Positions 15,915 through 24,901 of a stretch of 33,814 nucleotides of DNA are shown one piece after another; within the stretch, counting starts at the first letter, position 1; every line of letters begins with the position of its first letter. The stretch covers positions 1 through 33,814 of the forward strand of contig JASJCC010000014.1 of assembly GCA_030066175.1 (NCBI GenBank). Direction: 5' to 3'. The translations under genes and the position numbers were made by a program. The notes under the pieces were generated by a model. It did not search any database. It had not been told where the DNA came from and was given only the letters and a program-made list of their open reading frames with translations. This DNA is from Paracoccaceae bacterium. GTDB taxonomy: Bacteria > Pseudomonadota > Alphaproteobacteria > Rhodobacterales > Rhodobacteraceae.

Positions 15915-17453
15915 ATGAACGCTCCTTCCCCTCGCCGCAGCGGTGGCCGCAAGGCCCGCGTTGCGGCCCGCGCCGCCGCCCCCGACGCAGATGCCCGCCC
16001 GGTTCAGCCGGGCATGTCCGGCGGGCTTTATTCGCCGCTGAGCGATGCCGAAACCCAGCGCATTCACCGCGCGGCCTTGCTGGCATTGGAAGAGATCGGT
16101 CTGGCTGATGCGCCGCCCTCGGGCGTTGAAATCATGACAAAAGCCGGCGCCATCCAAGGCGCGGATGGCCGGCTGCGCTTTCCCCCGGCGCTGGTCGAGG
16201 ACATGCTGGCCATCGCGGCACGTGACATCACACTGCACGGGCGTGACCCGGCGCATGATCTGGACCTTTCCGGGACGCAGGTGCATTTCGGCACCGCCGG
16301 AGCCGCCGTGCATATGGTCGATCTGGCAAGCGACAGCTATCGCGACAGCACCTTGCAGGATCTGCACGACGCCGCGCGGATCGCCGATCAGCTCAACAAC
16401 ATCCATTTTGTGCAGCGGCCCATGGTGGCGCGGGATGTGACGGACAATCGGCTGCTTGATCTCAACACGATCTACGCCTGCTGTGCAGGCACCACGAAAC
16501 ATATCGGTACATCTTTTGTCGAACCGGCCTTTGTACCGGAGGCTTTGACGCTTTTGCACATGATTGCCGGCGGTGAAGACGCCTGGCGCGCGCGGCCATT
16601 TGTGTCAAATTCGAACTGTTTTGTTGTGCCGCCGATGAAATTCGCCACCGAAAGCTGCGAGGTGATGGAGGCCTGCATTCGCGGCGGCATGCCGGTGCTG
16701 CTGCTGAGCGCCGGTCAGGCGGGGGCGACCGCGCCGGTGACGATCGCCGGGGCGATTGTGCAGGCGGTGGCGGAATGCCTGGCTGGGCTGGTCTATGTCA
16801 ACGCGATGGCGCCGGGGCATCCGGCGGTGTTTGGCACCTGGCCCTTTGTGTCCGACCTGCGCACCGGGGCGATGTCGGGTGGGTCGGGGGAGCAGGCGCT
16901 GCTGACCGCCGGCTGCGCGCAGATGCACCGGTTTTATGGCCTTCCAGGTGGGGCTGCGGCCGGGATCGCAGACTCCAAACGCCCCGACATGCAGGCCGGG
17001 TGGGAGCAGATGTGTTCCAACGTCATGGCCGGGCTTTCGGGGCTCAACATGGTTTATGAGGCGGCGGGCATGCATGCCTCGCTGCTGGGGTTCTGCCATG
17101 AAAGCCTGATCCTCGGCGACGATCTTCTGGGCCAGGCGCTGCGCTGCGTGCGCGGGATCGAGGTCAGCGAAGACGCGCTGAGCCTCGAGGCGATGCGCGC
17201 CACCTGCATCGGCGGCCCGGGGCATTACCTGGGCTCGGACCAGACGCTGGCGCGGATGCAGACGGATTACGTCTATCCGGCTTTGGGCGACAGGACCTCC
17301 CCCAAGGAATGGGAAGAGCTGGGCAAACCCGACCTTCTGGCCAAGGCGACCGCGCGCAAGGAGGAGATCTTGTCACAGCGTGCCGCGGCGCGGTTTGATC
17401 CCGCGACCGACCAGGCCATCCGCGACGCGTTCGAGATCCTCTTGCCGGCCTAG
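15915..17453 (+). CDS. Trimethylamine methyltransferase family (MttB-like), non-pyrrolysine
   Basis: This is a cytoplasmic TIM-barrel protein of 512 residues in the MttB superfamily (COG5598). Members transfer a methyl group from a methylamine or betaine to a corrinoid protein. The whole frame reads without an internal amber codon, so it lacks pyrrolysine and falls with the non-Pyl group that includes the glycine betaine methyltransferase MtgB. Family stretches such as HIGTSFVEP, PFVSNSNCFVVPPMKF and CIGGPGHYLG are visible. The first 35 residues are rich in Arg, Gly and Ala and look disordered. The start has only a weak AGGA 12 bases upstream. No corrinoid protein or activating gene lies nearby. 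Glycine betaine, another quaternary amine or a different substrate are all possible. Confidence 0.9.
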   Translation: MNAPSPRRSGGRKARVAARAAAPDADARPVQPGMSGGLYSPLSDAETQRIHRAALLALEEIGLADAPPSGVEIMTKAGAIQGADGRLRFPPALVEDMLAIAARDITLHGRDPAHDLDLSGTQVHFGTAGAAVHMVDLASDSYRDSTLQDLHDAARIADQLNNIHFVQRPMVARDVTDNRLLDLNTIYACCAGTTKHIGTSFVEPAFVPEALTLLHMIAGGEDAWRARPFVSNSNCFVVPPMKFATESCEVMEACIRGGMPVLLLSAGQAGATAPVTIAGAIVQAVAECLAGLVYVNAMAPGHPAVFGTWPFVSDLRTGAMSGGSGEQALLTAGCAQMHRFYGLPGGAAAGIADSKRPDMQAGWEQMCSNVMAGLSGLNMVYEAAGMHASLLGFCHESLILGDDLLGQALRCVRGIEVSEDALSLEAMRATCIGGPGHYLGSDQTLARMQTDYVYPALGDRTSPKEWEELGKPDLLAKATARKEEILSQRAAARFDPATDQAIRDAFEILLPA

Positions 17454-17475
17454 GCGCGGGTATGAAGCGCGGATC

Positions 17476-17522
17476 GGGGGCTCTGCCCCCGAACCCCCGA
17501 GGTATTTTTGAACCAGAGAAGC
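17476..17522 (+). repeat. Intergenic repeat element, copy 1
   Basis: A GGGGGC-TCT-GCCCCC hairpin (17476-17490) is followed by a 29-base core at 17494-17522. The core starts CCCCCGAGGTATTTTTG and ends AACCAGAGAAGC. The core is identical, in the same orientation, to copy 2 at 30693-30721. It lies between the mttB-like and SMR genes, both on the plus strand. Elements of this shape recur between genes in Rhodobacteraceae as I recall them, and their function is unclear. Confidence 0.75.
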
Positions 17523-17594
17523 AGGGGACGGTTGGACGTTGACCTGCTTGCCGGCTAAGCCTGCGACAAGAGCTTTGAGAAAGGCGAATGACCG

Positions 17595-17924
17595 ATGCCC
17601 TATATCACCCTTGCCCTGGCCGTGCTGGCCGAAACCATCGGCACCACGGCGCTGCAGGCGAGCCAGCAATTCACCAAGCCCCTGCCGACGGTGATCGTCG
17701 TGCTGGCCTATGGCTGCGCGTTCTACCTGCTGGGCCTTGCGCTGAAATTCATTCCCGTCGGTATCGCCTATGCGATCTGGTCGGGCCTTGGCATCGTGCT
17801 GATCGCGATCATCGGCTTTGCCGTCTTTGGCCAAAAGCTCGATATGGCGGCGATCCTCGGCATGGGGCTGATCCTTGCCGGAATCCTGGTCATTCACCTC
17901 TTTTCCGGTTCCGCCACACACTAG
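17595..17924 (+). CDS. EmrE-type small multidrug resistance (SMR) exporter
   Basis: This is a four-helix inner-membrane exporter of 109 residues, the standard SMR length. The essential membrane glutamate is Glu13 in VLAETIGTTAL, matching Glu14 of EmrE. GIAYAIWSGLGIVLI in helix 3 and FGQKLDMAAILGMGLILAG in helix 4 also match EmrE closely. This places it in the Qac (quaternary cation) branch rather than the guanidinium exporter branch. It would exchange protons for lipophilic or quaternary cations. It follows the mttB-like gene by 141 bp, with a repeat element between them, so co-transcription is uncertain. GAGAAAGG lies 10-18 bases upstream of the chosen ATG. Confidence 0.94.
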   Translation: MPYITLALAVLAETIGTTALQASQQFTKPLPTVIVVLAYGCAFYLLGLALKFIPVGIAYAIWSGLGIVLIAIIGFAVFGQKLDMAAILGMGLILAGILVIHLFSGSATH

Positions 17925-17989
17925 GGACTGGCCTTTTGCCGTGAAGGGGGCTAGGTCGCGCGCAAGACACCCCCAAAAGGCAGAACGAC

Positions 17990-19807
17990 ATGGACCTGCG
18001 CAACGTCGCAATCATCGCTCACGTGGACCACGGCAAGACGACGCTGGTGGATGAGCTTTTGAAACAATCCGGCGCCTTTCGCGAGAACCAGGCCGTGGCC
18101 GAACGCGCGATGGACAGCAATGAGCTGGAGCGTGAGCGCGGCATCACCATCTTTGCCAAGCCCACCTCAGTCGAGTGGAAAGGCACGCGGATCAATATCG
18201 TCGACACCCCCGGCCACGCCGATTTCGGCGGTGAGGTCGAGCGCATACTGTCGATGGTCGACGGGGTGGTGCTGCTGGTCGATGCCGCCGAAGGGCCGAT
18301 GCCGCAGACCAAGTTCGTGACCTCCAAGGCGCTGGCGTTGGGCCTGCGGCCGATTGTGGTGCTGAACAAGGTCGACAAACCCGATGCTGAACCCGACCGG
18401 GCGCTGGACGAATGTTTTGATTTGTTTGCCAATCTCGATGCCGACGAGGACCAGCTGGATTTCCCGCATCTTTACGCTTCGGGCCGCTCTGGCTGGGCTG
18501 ATCCCGAGCTGGACGGGCCGCGCAAGGACCTGTCGGCGCTCTTCAACCTGATCGTCAACCACGTCCCTGCCCCGCGCCAGATCACCCGGCAGGATGACGA
18601 TTTCCGCATGCTGGCCACCACGCTGGGCGCCGATCCCTTTGTCGGTCGGGTGCTGACCGGCCGGGTAGAATCGGGCACACTGCGTGTGGGTGCGACCGTG
18701 CAGGCGCTGAGCCGGATTGGGCAAAAGATCGAGCAGTTCCGCGTGACCAAGATCCAGGCCTTCCGCGGTCTGGCCCAGCAGGACATCGACGAGGCGCAGG
18801 CTGGTGACATCGTCAGCATTGCGGGCATGTCCAAGGCCACCGTGGCCGACACAATCTGCGCTTTGGCGGTGGATGAACCGCTTGACGCCCAGCCGATCGA
18901 TCCGCCCACGATCACCGTCACCTTCGGCATCAACGACTCGCCCCTTGCCGGGCGTGACGGTAAAAAGGTGCAGTCCCGCGTGATCCGCGAACGGCTGATG
19001 AAAGAGGCCGAATCCAACGTCGCCATCAAGGTCGCTGACACCCCGGGTGGCGAAGCCTTTGAGGTCTCGGGCCGGGGCGAATTGCAGATGGGCGTGTTGA
19101 TCGAAAACATGCGCCGCGAAGGCTTTGAGCTCAGCATCTCGCGCCCGCAGGTCATCATGCGCGAAGAAAACGGTGCGCTGATGGAGCCGGTCGAAGAGGC
19201 CACCATCGACGTTGATGACGACTATTCCGGTGCCGTGATCGAAAAGCTGACCGGCGCGCGCAAAGGCGAGCTCGTGGAGATGCGCCCCGCAGGCGCGGGC
19301 AAGACCCGGATCATCGCGCATGTGCCGTCGCGCGGGCTCATTGGCTATCACGGCGAGTTTCTGACCGACACCCGCGGCACCGGTGTGCTCAACCGCGTCT
19401 TTCACGGCTGGACCCCGCATAAGGGCCCGATCCCGGGCCGCCGCGCCGGGGTGCTGATCTCGATGGAAAACGGCGAGGCCGTGGCCTATGCGCTCTGGAA
19501 CCTCGAGGATCGTGGCCGGATGTTCCTGGGCGCGCAGGCGCCGGTCTATACCGGCATGATCATCGGCGAGCACAGCCGCGACAACGATCTGGAAGTGAAC
19601 CCGCTGAAGGGTAAGAAGCTGACCAATGTGCGCGCCTCAGGCTCGGACGAGGCGGTGCGGCTGACCACCCCGGTGACCATGAGCCTGGAAGAGGCCATCG
19701 CCTATATCAACGACGACGAGCTGGTCGAGGTCACCCCCAACGCGATCCGGTTGCGCAAGCGGTATCTCGATCCGCATGAACGCAAGCGCGCGGCGAAGGC
19801 AAGCTGA
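17990..19807 (+). CDS. typA: Ribosome-associated GTPase TypA/BipA
   Basis: This is a translational GTPase of 605 residues, the usual TypA/BipA length. The G-domain motifs are intact: [10 protein letters not shown] (residues 10-19), [19 protein letters not shown] and [11 protein letters not shown]-like domains II, III and V follow. The TypA-specific C-terminal part includes [20 protein letters not shown] and [12 protein letters not shown]. TypA binds the ribosome and helps 50S assembly, especially in cold or stress. The ATG at 17990 starts directly with the conserved [16 protein letters not shown]. It is a single gene, with a 65-bp gap after the SMR gene. Confidence 0.98.
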   Translation: MDLRNVAIIAHVDHGKTTLVDELLKQSGAFRENQAVAERAMDSNELERERGITIFAKPTSVEWKGTRINIVDTPGHADFGGEVERILSMVDGVVLLVDAAEGPMPQTKFVTSKALALGLRPIVVLNKVDKPDAEPDRALDECFDLFANLDADEDQLDFPHLYASGRSGWADPELDGPRKDLSALFNLIVNHVPAPRQITRQDDDFRMLATTLGADPFVGRVLTGRVESGTLRVGATVQALSRIGQKIEQFRVTKIQAFRGLAQQDIDEAQAGDIVSIAGMSKATVADTICALAVDEPLDAQPIDPPTITVTFGINDSPLAGRDGKKVQSRVIRERLMKEAESNVAIKVADTPGGEAFEVSGRGELQMGVLIENMRREGFELSISRPQVIMREENGALMEPVEEATIDVDDDYSGAVIEKLTGARKGELVEMRPAGAGKTRIIAHVPSRGLIGYHGEFLTDTRGTGVLNRVFHGWTPHKGPIPGRRAGVLISMENGEAVAYALWNLEDRGRMFLGAQAPVYTGMIIGEHSRDNDLEVNPLKGKKLTNVRASGSDEAVRLTTPVTMSLEEAIAYINDDELVEVTPNAIRLRKRYLDPHERKRAAKAS

Positions 19808-20086
19808 CGGGCACCCCGCGCGCGGGCGAGTTGACCACGCGCCCCGCCGGGCCCGCGTCGTGTTCCCAAGCGCTGCTGCTTAGCGCCCAATCCGGCGTTA
19901 ACCAATTGGCCCAGAAAGGCACAAAAACCCCTGTTTTTGGCGCTGAATCGGGAAGAATTCTCGAGGACGGACGCCCGTTTCTGGCATTGGACAAGTCACT
20001 ATTTCGTGCGTAGGCTGTTTGTGTGGATTCTTGCTGCTTCTTCTCTAGCATCCACGCATTCGAAAACCTGGGAAGGAATTAAACCC
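19808..20086 (+). other. Intergenic region after typA with two small hairpins
   Basis: No gene is seen here. A GCGCT/AGCGC hairpin at 19870-19886 and a CAAAAAC-CCCT-GTTTTTG hairpin at 19922-19939 could end typA transcription, the second one being T-rich on both strands. A possible promoter for the next gene is TTGGAC at 19987-19992 and TAGGCT at 20011-20016, spaced 18 bp. These are weak matches and only suggestive. Confidence 0.4.
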
Positions 20087-20434
20087 ATGAAGATTTTGAA
20101 ACAAACCCTCACCGCAGCGGCCCTTGCCACCGGCCTCGGTCTCGCCTCGCAAGCCGCTGCACACGTGGTTGAATCTGGAACCATGCAACTGTCGCCCATC
20201 GCCTCCGGCGCCAAGTACGTGGTCGAGCATACCTGCACGCATCACGGCTATGCCCTCAGCGGTGGCCTGACGATCGACAAGCAGGTGACGACCTACGGCC
20301 CGCTGGTTGTGACCGGAAGCTATCCCAAGTCGACGCGCACCTGGGCCGTGGAGCTGACCAACAAGAGCGGTCGTCCCACCGGCGCAATGGAAGTCATGGT
20401 GACCATTCGGGTGCTCTGCGGCTACCGCCACTGA
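20087..20434 (+). CDS. Small secreted protein of unknown function
   Basis: I do not recognise the family. The 115-residue protein starts at the ATG at 20087, where GGAAGGA lies upstream and a clear signal peptide begins (MKILKQTLTAAALA). Upstream in-frame codons lack this. Cleavage after AAA at residue 25 would leave His26 as the first residue, and cleavage after Ala23 is also possible. The mature part of about 90 residues has alternating hydrophobic strands typical of a small beta-sandwich. It contains two cysteines (Cys50 and Cys111) that could form a disulfide, and a cluster EHTCTHH at 47-53. A copper- or metal-binding role is conceivable but not shown. The gene stands alone and converges with the DUF1330 gene. 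Confidence 0.75.
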   Translation: MKILKQTLTAAALATGLGLASQAAAHVVESGTMQLSPIASGAKYVVEHTCTHHGYALSGGLTIDKQVTTYGPLVVTGSYPKSTRTWAVELTNKSGRPTGAMEVMVTIRVLCGYRH

Positions 20435-20441
20435 CGCGCCG

Positions 20442-20471
20442 CGCCGCCGGTGCCAGGGGGGACCGGCGGCG
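20442..20471. terminator. Bidirectional hairpin between convergent genes
   Basis: CGCCGCCGGT and ACCGGCGGCG form a perfect 10-bp stem with a 10-base loop. It lies seven bases after the small secreted protein's stop and directly abuts the stop codon of the DUF1330 gene. It has no U-tract on either side, but the position fits a shared terminator. Confidence 0.65.
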
Positions 20472-20765
20472 TTACTCGGTGATTTCAACCACCATCAACT
20501 CACGCTCGGATGCATCCCGCGCGTGGCTGAGGGCCTGTTGATAGGCGTCGGAGTTGTAACACTCCACCGCTGCCTCGACGCTGGGAAAGCGCGCAACCAC
20601 GTTGCGCGGGCGCTCTTGGCCTTCCAGTTGCACGTAACGCCCGCCGCGGGCGAGGAACGTGCCGCCATGCGCGGCAATCGCCGGGCCGGCCAGTTCGGCG
20701 TAACGGCCATAAGCCTCGGCATCGGTGACGGTGACATGGGCAATCCAAAGCGCGCCGGTCATCAC
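20472..20765 (-). CDS. DUF1330 family protein
   Basis: This 97-residue cytoplasmic protein has the DUF1330 dimeric alpha/beta-barrel (ferredoxin-like) fold. Visible features are [36 protein letters not shown] at 7-42, [26 protein letters not shown], and a final strand ELMVVEITE. No enzymatic activity is firmly known for the family. Its ATG overlaps the alaS stop codon by four bases, so it is probably translated together with alaS. I see no functional link between the two. Confidence 0.93.
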   Translation of the reverse strand: MMTGALWIAHVTVTDAEAYGRYAELAGPAIAAHGGTFLARGGRYVQLEGQERPRNVVARFPSVEAAVECYNSDAYQQALSHARDASERELMVVEITE

Positions 20766-23440
20766 GTGTTCTCCAATACTGTCTCGACCGCGCCAATCGC
20801 GGCCTCTGCATTGTCGGCCGATTTGCCGCCGCCCTGCGCCATGTCGGGCCTGCCGCCGCCGCCCTTGCCGCCCAGCTCGGCCACCGCCGCCTTGACCAGA
20901 TCGACCGCGGACACCCGGCCCGTCAGGTCTTCGGTCACACCGGCCGCCACGGCCGCCTTACCGCCGGCATCCGCGATCAGCACAATCGCACCGGTGCCAA
21001 GACGGGCCTTATGCTCGTCAATCAACGGCGGCAGGTCTTTGCCCGACACGCCCTGCAGCACTTGCGTCAGCAGCGGCACGCCATTGACCTCGCGCGGGGC
21101 TGCGCCACCGCCCTGCCCGGCCCCGCCGGCCATCGCCAGCTCACGCCGCAACTGCGCCACCTCATTGGCCAGCGCCTTGCGCTCATCCATCAGGCTGCGC
21201 ACCCGCGCTGGCACATCAGCCGCGCTGGTCTTCAATTCGACCGCGATGTCGGACACGCGCTGATCCTGTTCGGTGAGGTATGCCAAGGCCCCGGCCCCGG
21301 TTAGCGCCTCGATCCGCCGAACCCCGGCGCTGGAGGCACTGTCGCCCAGGGTCACAAACACCCCGATATCGCCGGTCTGGCGTACATGGGTCCCGCCGCA
21401 AAGCTCAAGCGAATAGGTCTGGCCGTCGCTGCCCTTGCCCGATCCCGGCTGCGTGCCCATCGACACCACGCGCACTTCGTCACCGTATTTCTCCCCAAAG
21501 AGCGCTTGCGCACCGATGGCCCGCGCGTCATCGGGTGTCATGATCCGCGTCTCAACCGGGCTGTTCTGGCGGATATAGGCGTTGACCTCTTCCTCGACCT
21601 GCCGCAGCTGATCACCTGTCAGCGCCTTGCTGTGGCTGAAGTCAAAGCGCAGCCGGTCGGGCGCGTTCAGCGACCCGCGCTGTGCCACATGATCGCCAAG
21701 CGCGCGCCGCAGCGCCTCGTGCATCAGGTGCGTCGCCGAGTGGTTGGCCCGGATTGCCGTGCGCCGCGTGTGATCGACCTCAAGCTGCACCGCCTCCCCT
21801 TTGGCAAAGGTGCCGCGTTCGACCGTCACCTGATGCGCAATCAGCTTGCCATCCCCCATCTTTTGCGTGTCGGTGACGCGCGCGTAATCATCCTCGTCCT
21901 CGAGCCGACGCAGCCAGCCGGTGTCACCGACCTGACCGCCCGCTTCGCCGTAAAACGGCGTCTGGTTGAGGATCACCCAACCACAGTCACCTTCGTTCAA
22001 AGTGTCCACCTCGGCGCCATCGCGCACAAAGGTCAGCATCTGGCCCTCGGCCTGCTCTGTATCATAGCCGAGGAAATCCGTGGCGCCCTGCGCCTCGGCG
22101 ATGTCGAACCAGATCGCCAGATCCGCGGATTCGCCGGACCCGGCCCAAGCCGCGCGCGCCTTGGCCTTTTGCTCAGCCATCGCACTGTCAAACCCAGCCT
22201 GGTCGACCGTCAGGTCACGCTCACGCAAAGCGTCCTGCGTGAGGTCCAGCGGAAATCCATAGGTGTCATAAAGCTTGAACGCCGCCTCACCGGGTAAAGC
22301 CGCCCCGTCGGGCAGTTGCGCCACCTCTTCATCGAGTAGCTTTAGCCCGCGGTCCAGAGTCTGCCGGAACCGGGTTTCTTCCAGCCGCAAAGTCTCTTCG
22401 ATCAACGCCTGCGCCCGCGGCAGCTCAGGGTACGCCGCCCCCATCTGCCGCACCAAGGCGGGCACCAGGCGGTGCATGACCGGGTCCTGCGCGCCCAGCA
22501 TATGCGCGTGCCGCATCGCCCGGCGCATGATCCGGCGCAGCACGTAGCCACGGCCATCATTCGACGGCATCACCCCATCGGCAATCAGGAACGAGGTCGA
22601 ACGCAGGTGATCCGCGATCACCCGGTGATGGGTCTTGCCCGGCCCATCCGGGTCGGTGCTGGTGGCATCGGCACTGGCCTCGATCAGGCTGCGGATGAGG
22701 TCGGTGGAGTAGTTATCGTTGGTGCCCTGCAGCAGCGCTGCGACCCGCTCGATCCCCATCCCGGTATCGATGCTTTGCGCGGCGAGCTCCTTGCGGCTGC
22801 CATCCTCGAACTGTTCGTATTGCATAAAGACGAGGTTCCAGATCTCGACAAAGCGGTCGCCATCCTCCTCGGGCGTTCCCGGCGGACCACCCCAGTATTT
22901 CTCGCCATGATCAAAGAAAATCTCGGTGCACGGCCCACACGGGCCCGTCGGCCCCATCATCCAGAAATTGTCATCCGTGGCGATGCGGATGATCCTATCG
23001 TCGGGCACGCCGATCTTGGACCAGATCTCGGCCGCTTCATCATCGGTGTGGTAGATCGTGACCAGCAGCCGGTCTTTGGGGATGTCGAGCTCACGCGTAA
23101 TCAGCTCCCACGCGAAAGGGATTGCGTCGGCCTTAAAATAATCGCCAAAGCTGAAATTGCCGAGCATCTCGAAAAACGTGTGATGCCGCGCGGTGTAGCC
23201 CACATTGTCGAGATCGTTGTGCTTGCCGCCCGCGCGCACACATTTCTGCGCCGTCGTCGCGCGCTGATAATCACGATGTTCCACACCGGTGAACAGGTTC
23301 TTGAACTGCACCATGCCGGAATTGGCAAACATCAACGTCGGGTCGTTGCGCGGCACCAAGGGGCTCGAGGCGACAACCTCGTGGCCCTGCTTTTCAAAGT
23401 AGTTCAGAAAGGTCGACCGGATATCGTTCAGCGTGGGCAT
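20762..23440 (-). CDS. alaS: Alanyl-tRNA synthetase
   Basis: This is a class II aminoacyl-tRNA synthetase that charges tRNA-Ala, 892 residues, near the usual length. The start at 23440 gives [15 protein letters not shown], the conserved beginning. A longer frame up to 23548 adds 36 residues with no family match. The catalytic core shows [18 protein letters not shown] and [18 protein letters not shown]-type sequence. The editing domain has [14 protein letters not shown] (HxxxH) and [16 protein letters not shown] (CxxxH) for zinc. The C-Ala part has a coiled coil ([16 protein letters not shown]) and a Gly-rich tail. The gene is followed directly by the overlapping DUF1330 gene. In the 197 bp before it I see only the recA terminator, and no T-box-like leader. 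Confidence 0.98.
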   Translation of the reverse strand: MPTLNDIRSTFLNYFEKQGHEVVASSPLVPRNDPTLMFANSGMVQFKNLFTGVEHRDYQRATTAQKCVRAGGKHNDLDNVGYTARHHTFFEMLGNFSFGDYFKADAIPFAWELITRELDIPKDRLLVTIYHTDDEAAEIWSKIGVPDDRIIRIATDDNFWMMGPTGPCGPCTEIFFDHGEKYWGGPPGTPEEDGDRFVEIWNLVFMQYEQFEDGSRKELAAQSIDTGMGIERVAALLQGTNDNYSTDLIRSLIEASADATSTDPDGPGKTHHRVIADHLRSTSFLIADGVMPSNDGRGYVLRRIMRRAMRHAHMLGAQDPVMHRLVPALVRQMGAAYPELPRAQALIEETLRLEETRFRQTLDRGLKLLDEEVAQLPDGAALPGEAAFKLYDTYGFPLDLTQDALRERDLTVDQAGFDSAMAEQKAKARAAWAGSGESADLAIWFDIAEAQGATDFLGYDTEQAEGQMLTFVRDGAEVDTLNEGDCGWVILNQTPFYGEAGGQVGDTGWLRRLEDEDDYARVTDTQKMGDGKLIAHQVTVERGTFAKGEAVQLEVDHTRRTAIRANHSATHLMHEALRRALGDHVAQRGSLNAPDRLRFDFSHSKALTGDQLRQVEEEVNAYIRQNSPVETRIMTPDDARAIGAQALFGEKYGDEVRVVSMGTQPGSGKGSDGQTYSLELCGGTHVRQTGDIGVFVTLGDSASSAGVRRIEALTGAGALAYLTEQDQRVSDIAVELKTSAADVPARVRSLMDERKALANEVAQLRRELAMAGGAGQGGGAAPREVNGVPLLTQVLQGVSGKDLPPLIDEHKARLGTGAIVLIADAGGKAAVAAGVTEDLTGRVSAVDLVKAAVAELGGKGGGGRPDMAQGGGKSADNAEAAIGAVETVLENT

Positions 23441-23537
23441 GTGGCGTGGCCTTGTTGCGGCGAGTTTGCGCGAAGATGTAGCCGCCTGCCCCGGCGCTGT
23501 CCATGGTCTGGGCGCGTCTAGCGGGCCGAAACGGAAA

Positions 23538-23560
23538 CGGGGTGCCAAAGCGGCACCCCG
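23538..23560 (-). terminator. recA terminator hairpin
   Basis: CGGGGTGCC and GGCACCCCG form a perfect 9-bp stem with a 5-base loop, 78 bases downstream of the recA stop on the minus strand. On that strand it is followed by GTTTCCGTTTC, a broken T-rich run. It is a plausible intrinsic terminator. Confidence 0.72.
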
Positions 23561-23637
23561 ATCCAGGTATTCTCAGCCTCTTGGATGAGACCGGGGAGTT
23601 TCTGCTGTCTCCGTCAGCACCGGCGTGGACCCGGGCC

Positions 23638-24720
23638 TCAGCCCTCCATCACGTCGTCATCATCCTCTTCGATCGCTCCCGGCGGCATGTCGAAATCGAG
23701 CCCGTGCGCGGCGCGGATCTTGTCTTCGATTTCCAGCGCGATGCGGCTGTTTTCACGCAGGAAGGTCTTGGCGTTCTCGCGCCCCTGCCCGATGCGTTCA
23801 TCACCATAGCTGAACCAGGCGCCGGATTTGTCGACCACACCGGCTTTGACGCCGAGATCGAGCAGTTCGCCCATCTTCGAGATGCCTTCACCATACATGA
23901 TGTCGAATTCCACCTGCTTGAAGGGCGGCGCCACCTTGTTCTTGACGACCTTGACGCGGGTCGCGTTGCCGACCACCTCGTCACGGTCCTTGATGGCGCC
24001 GATGCGGCGGATGTCCAGCCGGACCGAGCTGTAGAATTTCAGCGCGTTGCCGCCGGTGGTGGTTTCGGGCGAGCCGAACATCACGCCGATCTTCATCCGG
24101 ATCTGGTTGATGAAGATTACCATGCAGTTGCTGCGCGCGATCGAGCCGGTCAGCTTGCGCATCGCCTGGCTCATCAGGCGGGCCTGGACGCCGACATTGC
24201 TGTCGCCCATGTCGCCTTCTAGCTCGGATTTCGGCGTCAGGGCGGCCACCGAGTCCACCACCACCATGTTCACGGCCCCCGATCGCACCAGCGTATCGGT
24301 GATCTCAAGCGCCTGTTCGCCGGTATCGGGCTGCGAAATCAGCAGCTCATCCAGATCGACACCCAACTTTTTGGCATATTGCGGGTCGAGCGCGTGTTCG
24401 GCGTCGACAAAGGCACAAACGCCGCCTTTCTTCTGCTCTTCGGCCACGCAATGCAGGGTCAACGTTGTCTTGCCCGAGCTTTCCGGTCCGTAAATCTCAA
24501 CGATCCTACCCTTGGGCAAGCCGCCGATCCCCAGCGCAATATCGAGCCCCAGCGAGCCCGTCGAGGTCGCCTCGATATCCTTGACGGCGTTCTCGCCCCC
24601 CAGCTTCATGATCGAGCCTTTGCCGAACTGCCGTTCGATCTGGGCCAGAGCGCTGTCGAGCGCCTTTTGCTTGTCTGCCGACCGCTTGTTGTCCATTGTC
24701 AAAAGATCTGCCGTTGCCAT
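23638..24720 (-). CDS. recA: Recombinase RecA
   Basis: This is the DNA strand-exchange and SOS-coprotease protein, 360 residues. The Walker A motif GPESSGKTT lies at 78-86, and [10 protein letters not shown] gives Walker B. The L1/L2 regions and the ring-forming stretch with [28 protein letters not shown] are intact. The C-terminus is strongly acidic (EEDDDD), as usual. The start at 24720 follows GGACGGGA, and [10 protein letters not shown] at residue 9 is a less likely alternative start. A GTTC-N7-GTTC LexA-type box lies 52-66 bases upstream, so induction by DNA damage is expected. It is head to head with a sulfotransferase-like gene. Confidence 0.98.
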   Translation of the reverse strand: MATADLLTMDNKRSADKQKALDSALAQIERQFGKGSIMKLGGENAVKDIEATSTGSLGLDIALGIGGLPKGRIVEIYGPESSGKTTLTLHCVAEEQKKGGVCAFVDAEHALDPQYAKKLGVDLDELLISQPDTGEQALEITDTLVRSGAVNMVVVDSVAALTPKSELEGDMGDSNVGVQARLMSQAMRKLTGSIARSNCMVIFINQIRMKIGVMFGSPETTTGGNALKFYSSVRLDIRRIGAIKDRDEVVGNATRVKVVKNKVAPPFKQVEFDIMYGEGISKMGELLDLGVKAGVVDKSGAWFSYGDERIGQGRENAKTFLRENSRIALEIEDKIRAAHGLDFDMPPGAIEEDDDDVMEG

Positions 24721-24771
24721 GTTTTCCCGTCCTTATTCCACACCCTTTACTGGGCGGCAATTGCTGCTTTC

Positions 24772-24786
24772 GTTCGCCTCTTGTTC
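24772..24786. promoter_or_regulatory. LexA (SOS) box upstream of recA
   Basis: GTTC-GCCTCTT-GTTC is an exact GTTC-N7-GTTC direct repeat, the LexA-binding motif of Alphaproteobacteria. It is 52-66 bases before recA and 116-130 bases before the divergent sulfotransferase-like gene. A neighbouring palindrome TCTCAT-GGGT-ATGAGA at 24785-24800 could be a second operator. Confidence 0.82.
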
Positions 24787-24901
24787 TCATGGGTATGAGA
24801 TCAAAAAGAGAACATTTCAAGACAAATTTTCCGTTTTCAGACTGGCGTGGGATGGTTAAAGGAGTGTTGATGGCAATGAAAAATCCGCGAAAGGATTGAA
24901 A

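Noticed and set aside
17494-17522. Shared peptide PSPASLVQKYLGG when both repeat copies are translated on the minus strand
   Set aside because: It only reflects the DNA repeat. The frames around it overlap real genes or lack starts and family matches.
19815-19826. CCCGCGCGCGGG palindrome after typA as a terminator
   Set aside because: It has no loop and no U-run. Short GC palindromes are common at this base composition.
19937-20086. Upstream extension of the small secreted protein
   Set aside because: It would bury a clear signal peptide 50 residues inside the protein, and the ATG at 20087 has a good ribosome site.
23441-23548. 36-residue N-terminal extension of alaS
   Set aside because: It has no match to the family start, which begins precisely at 23440, and it approaches the recA terminator.
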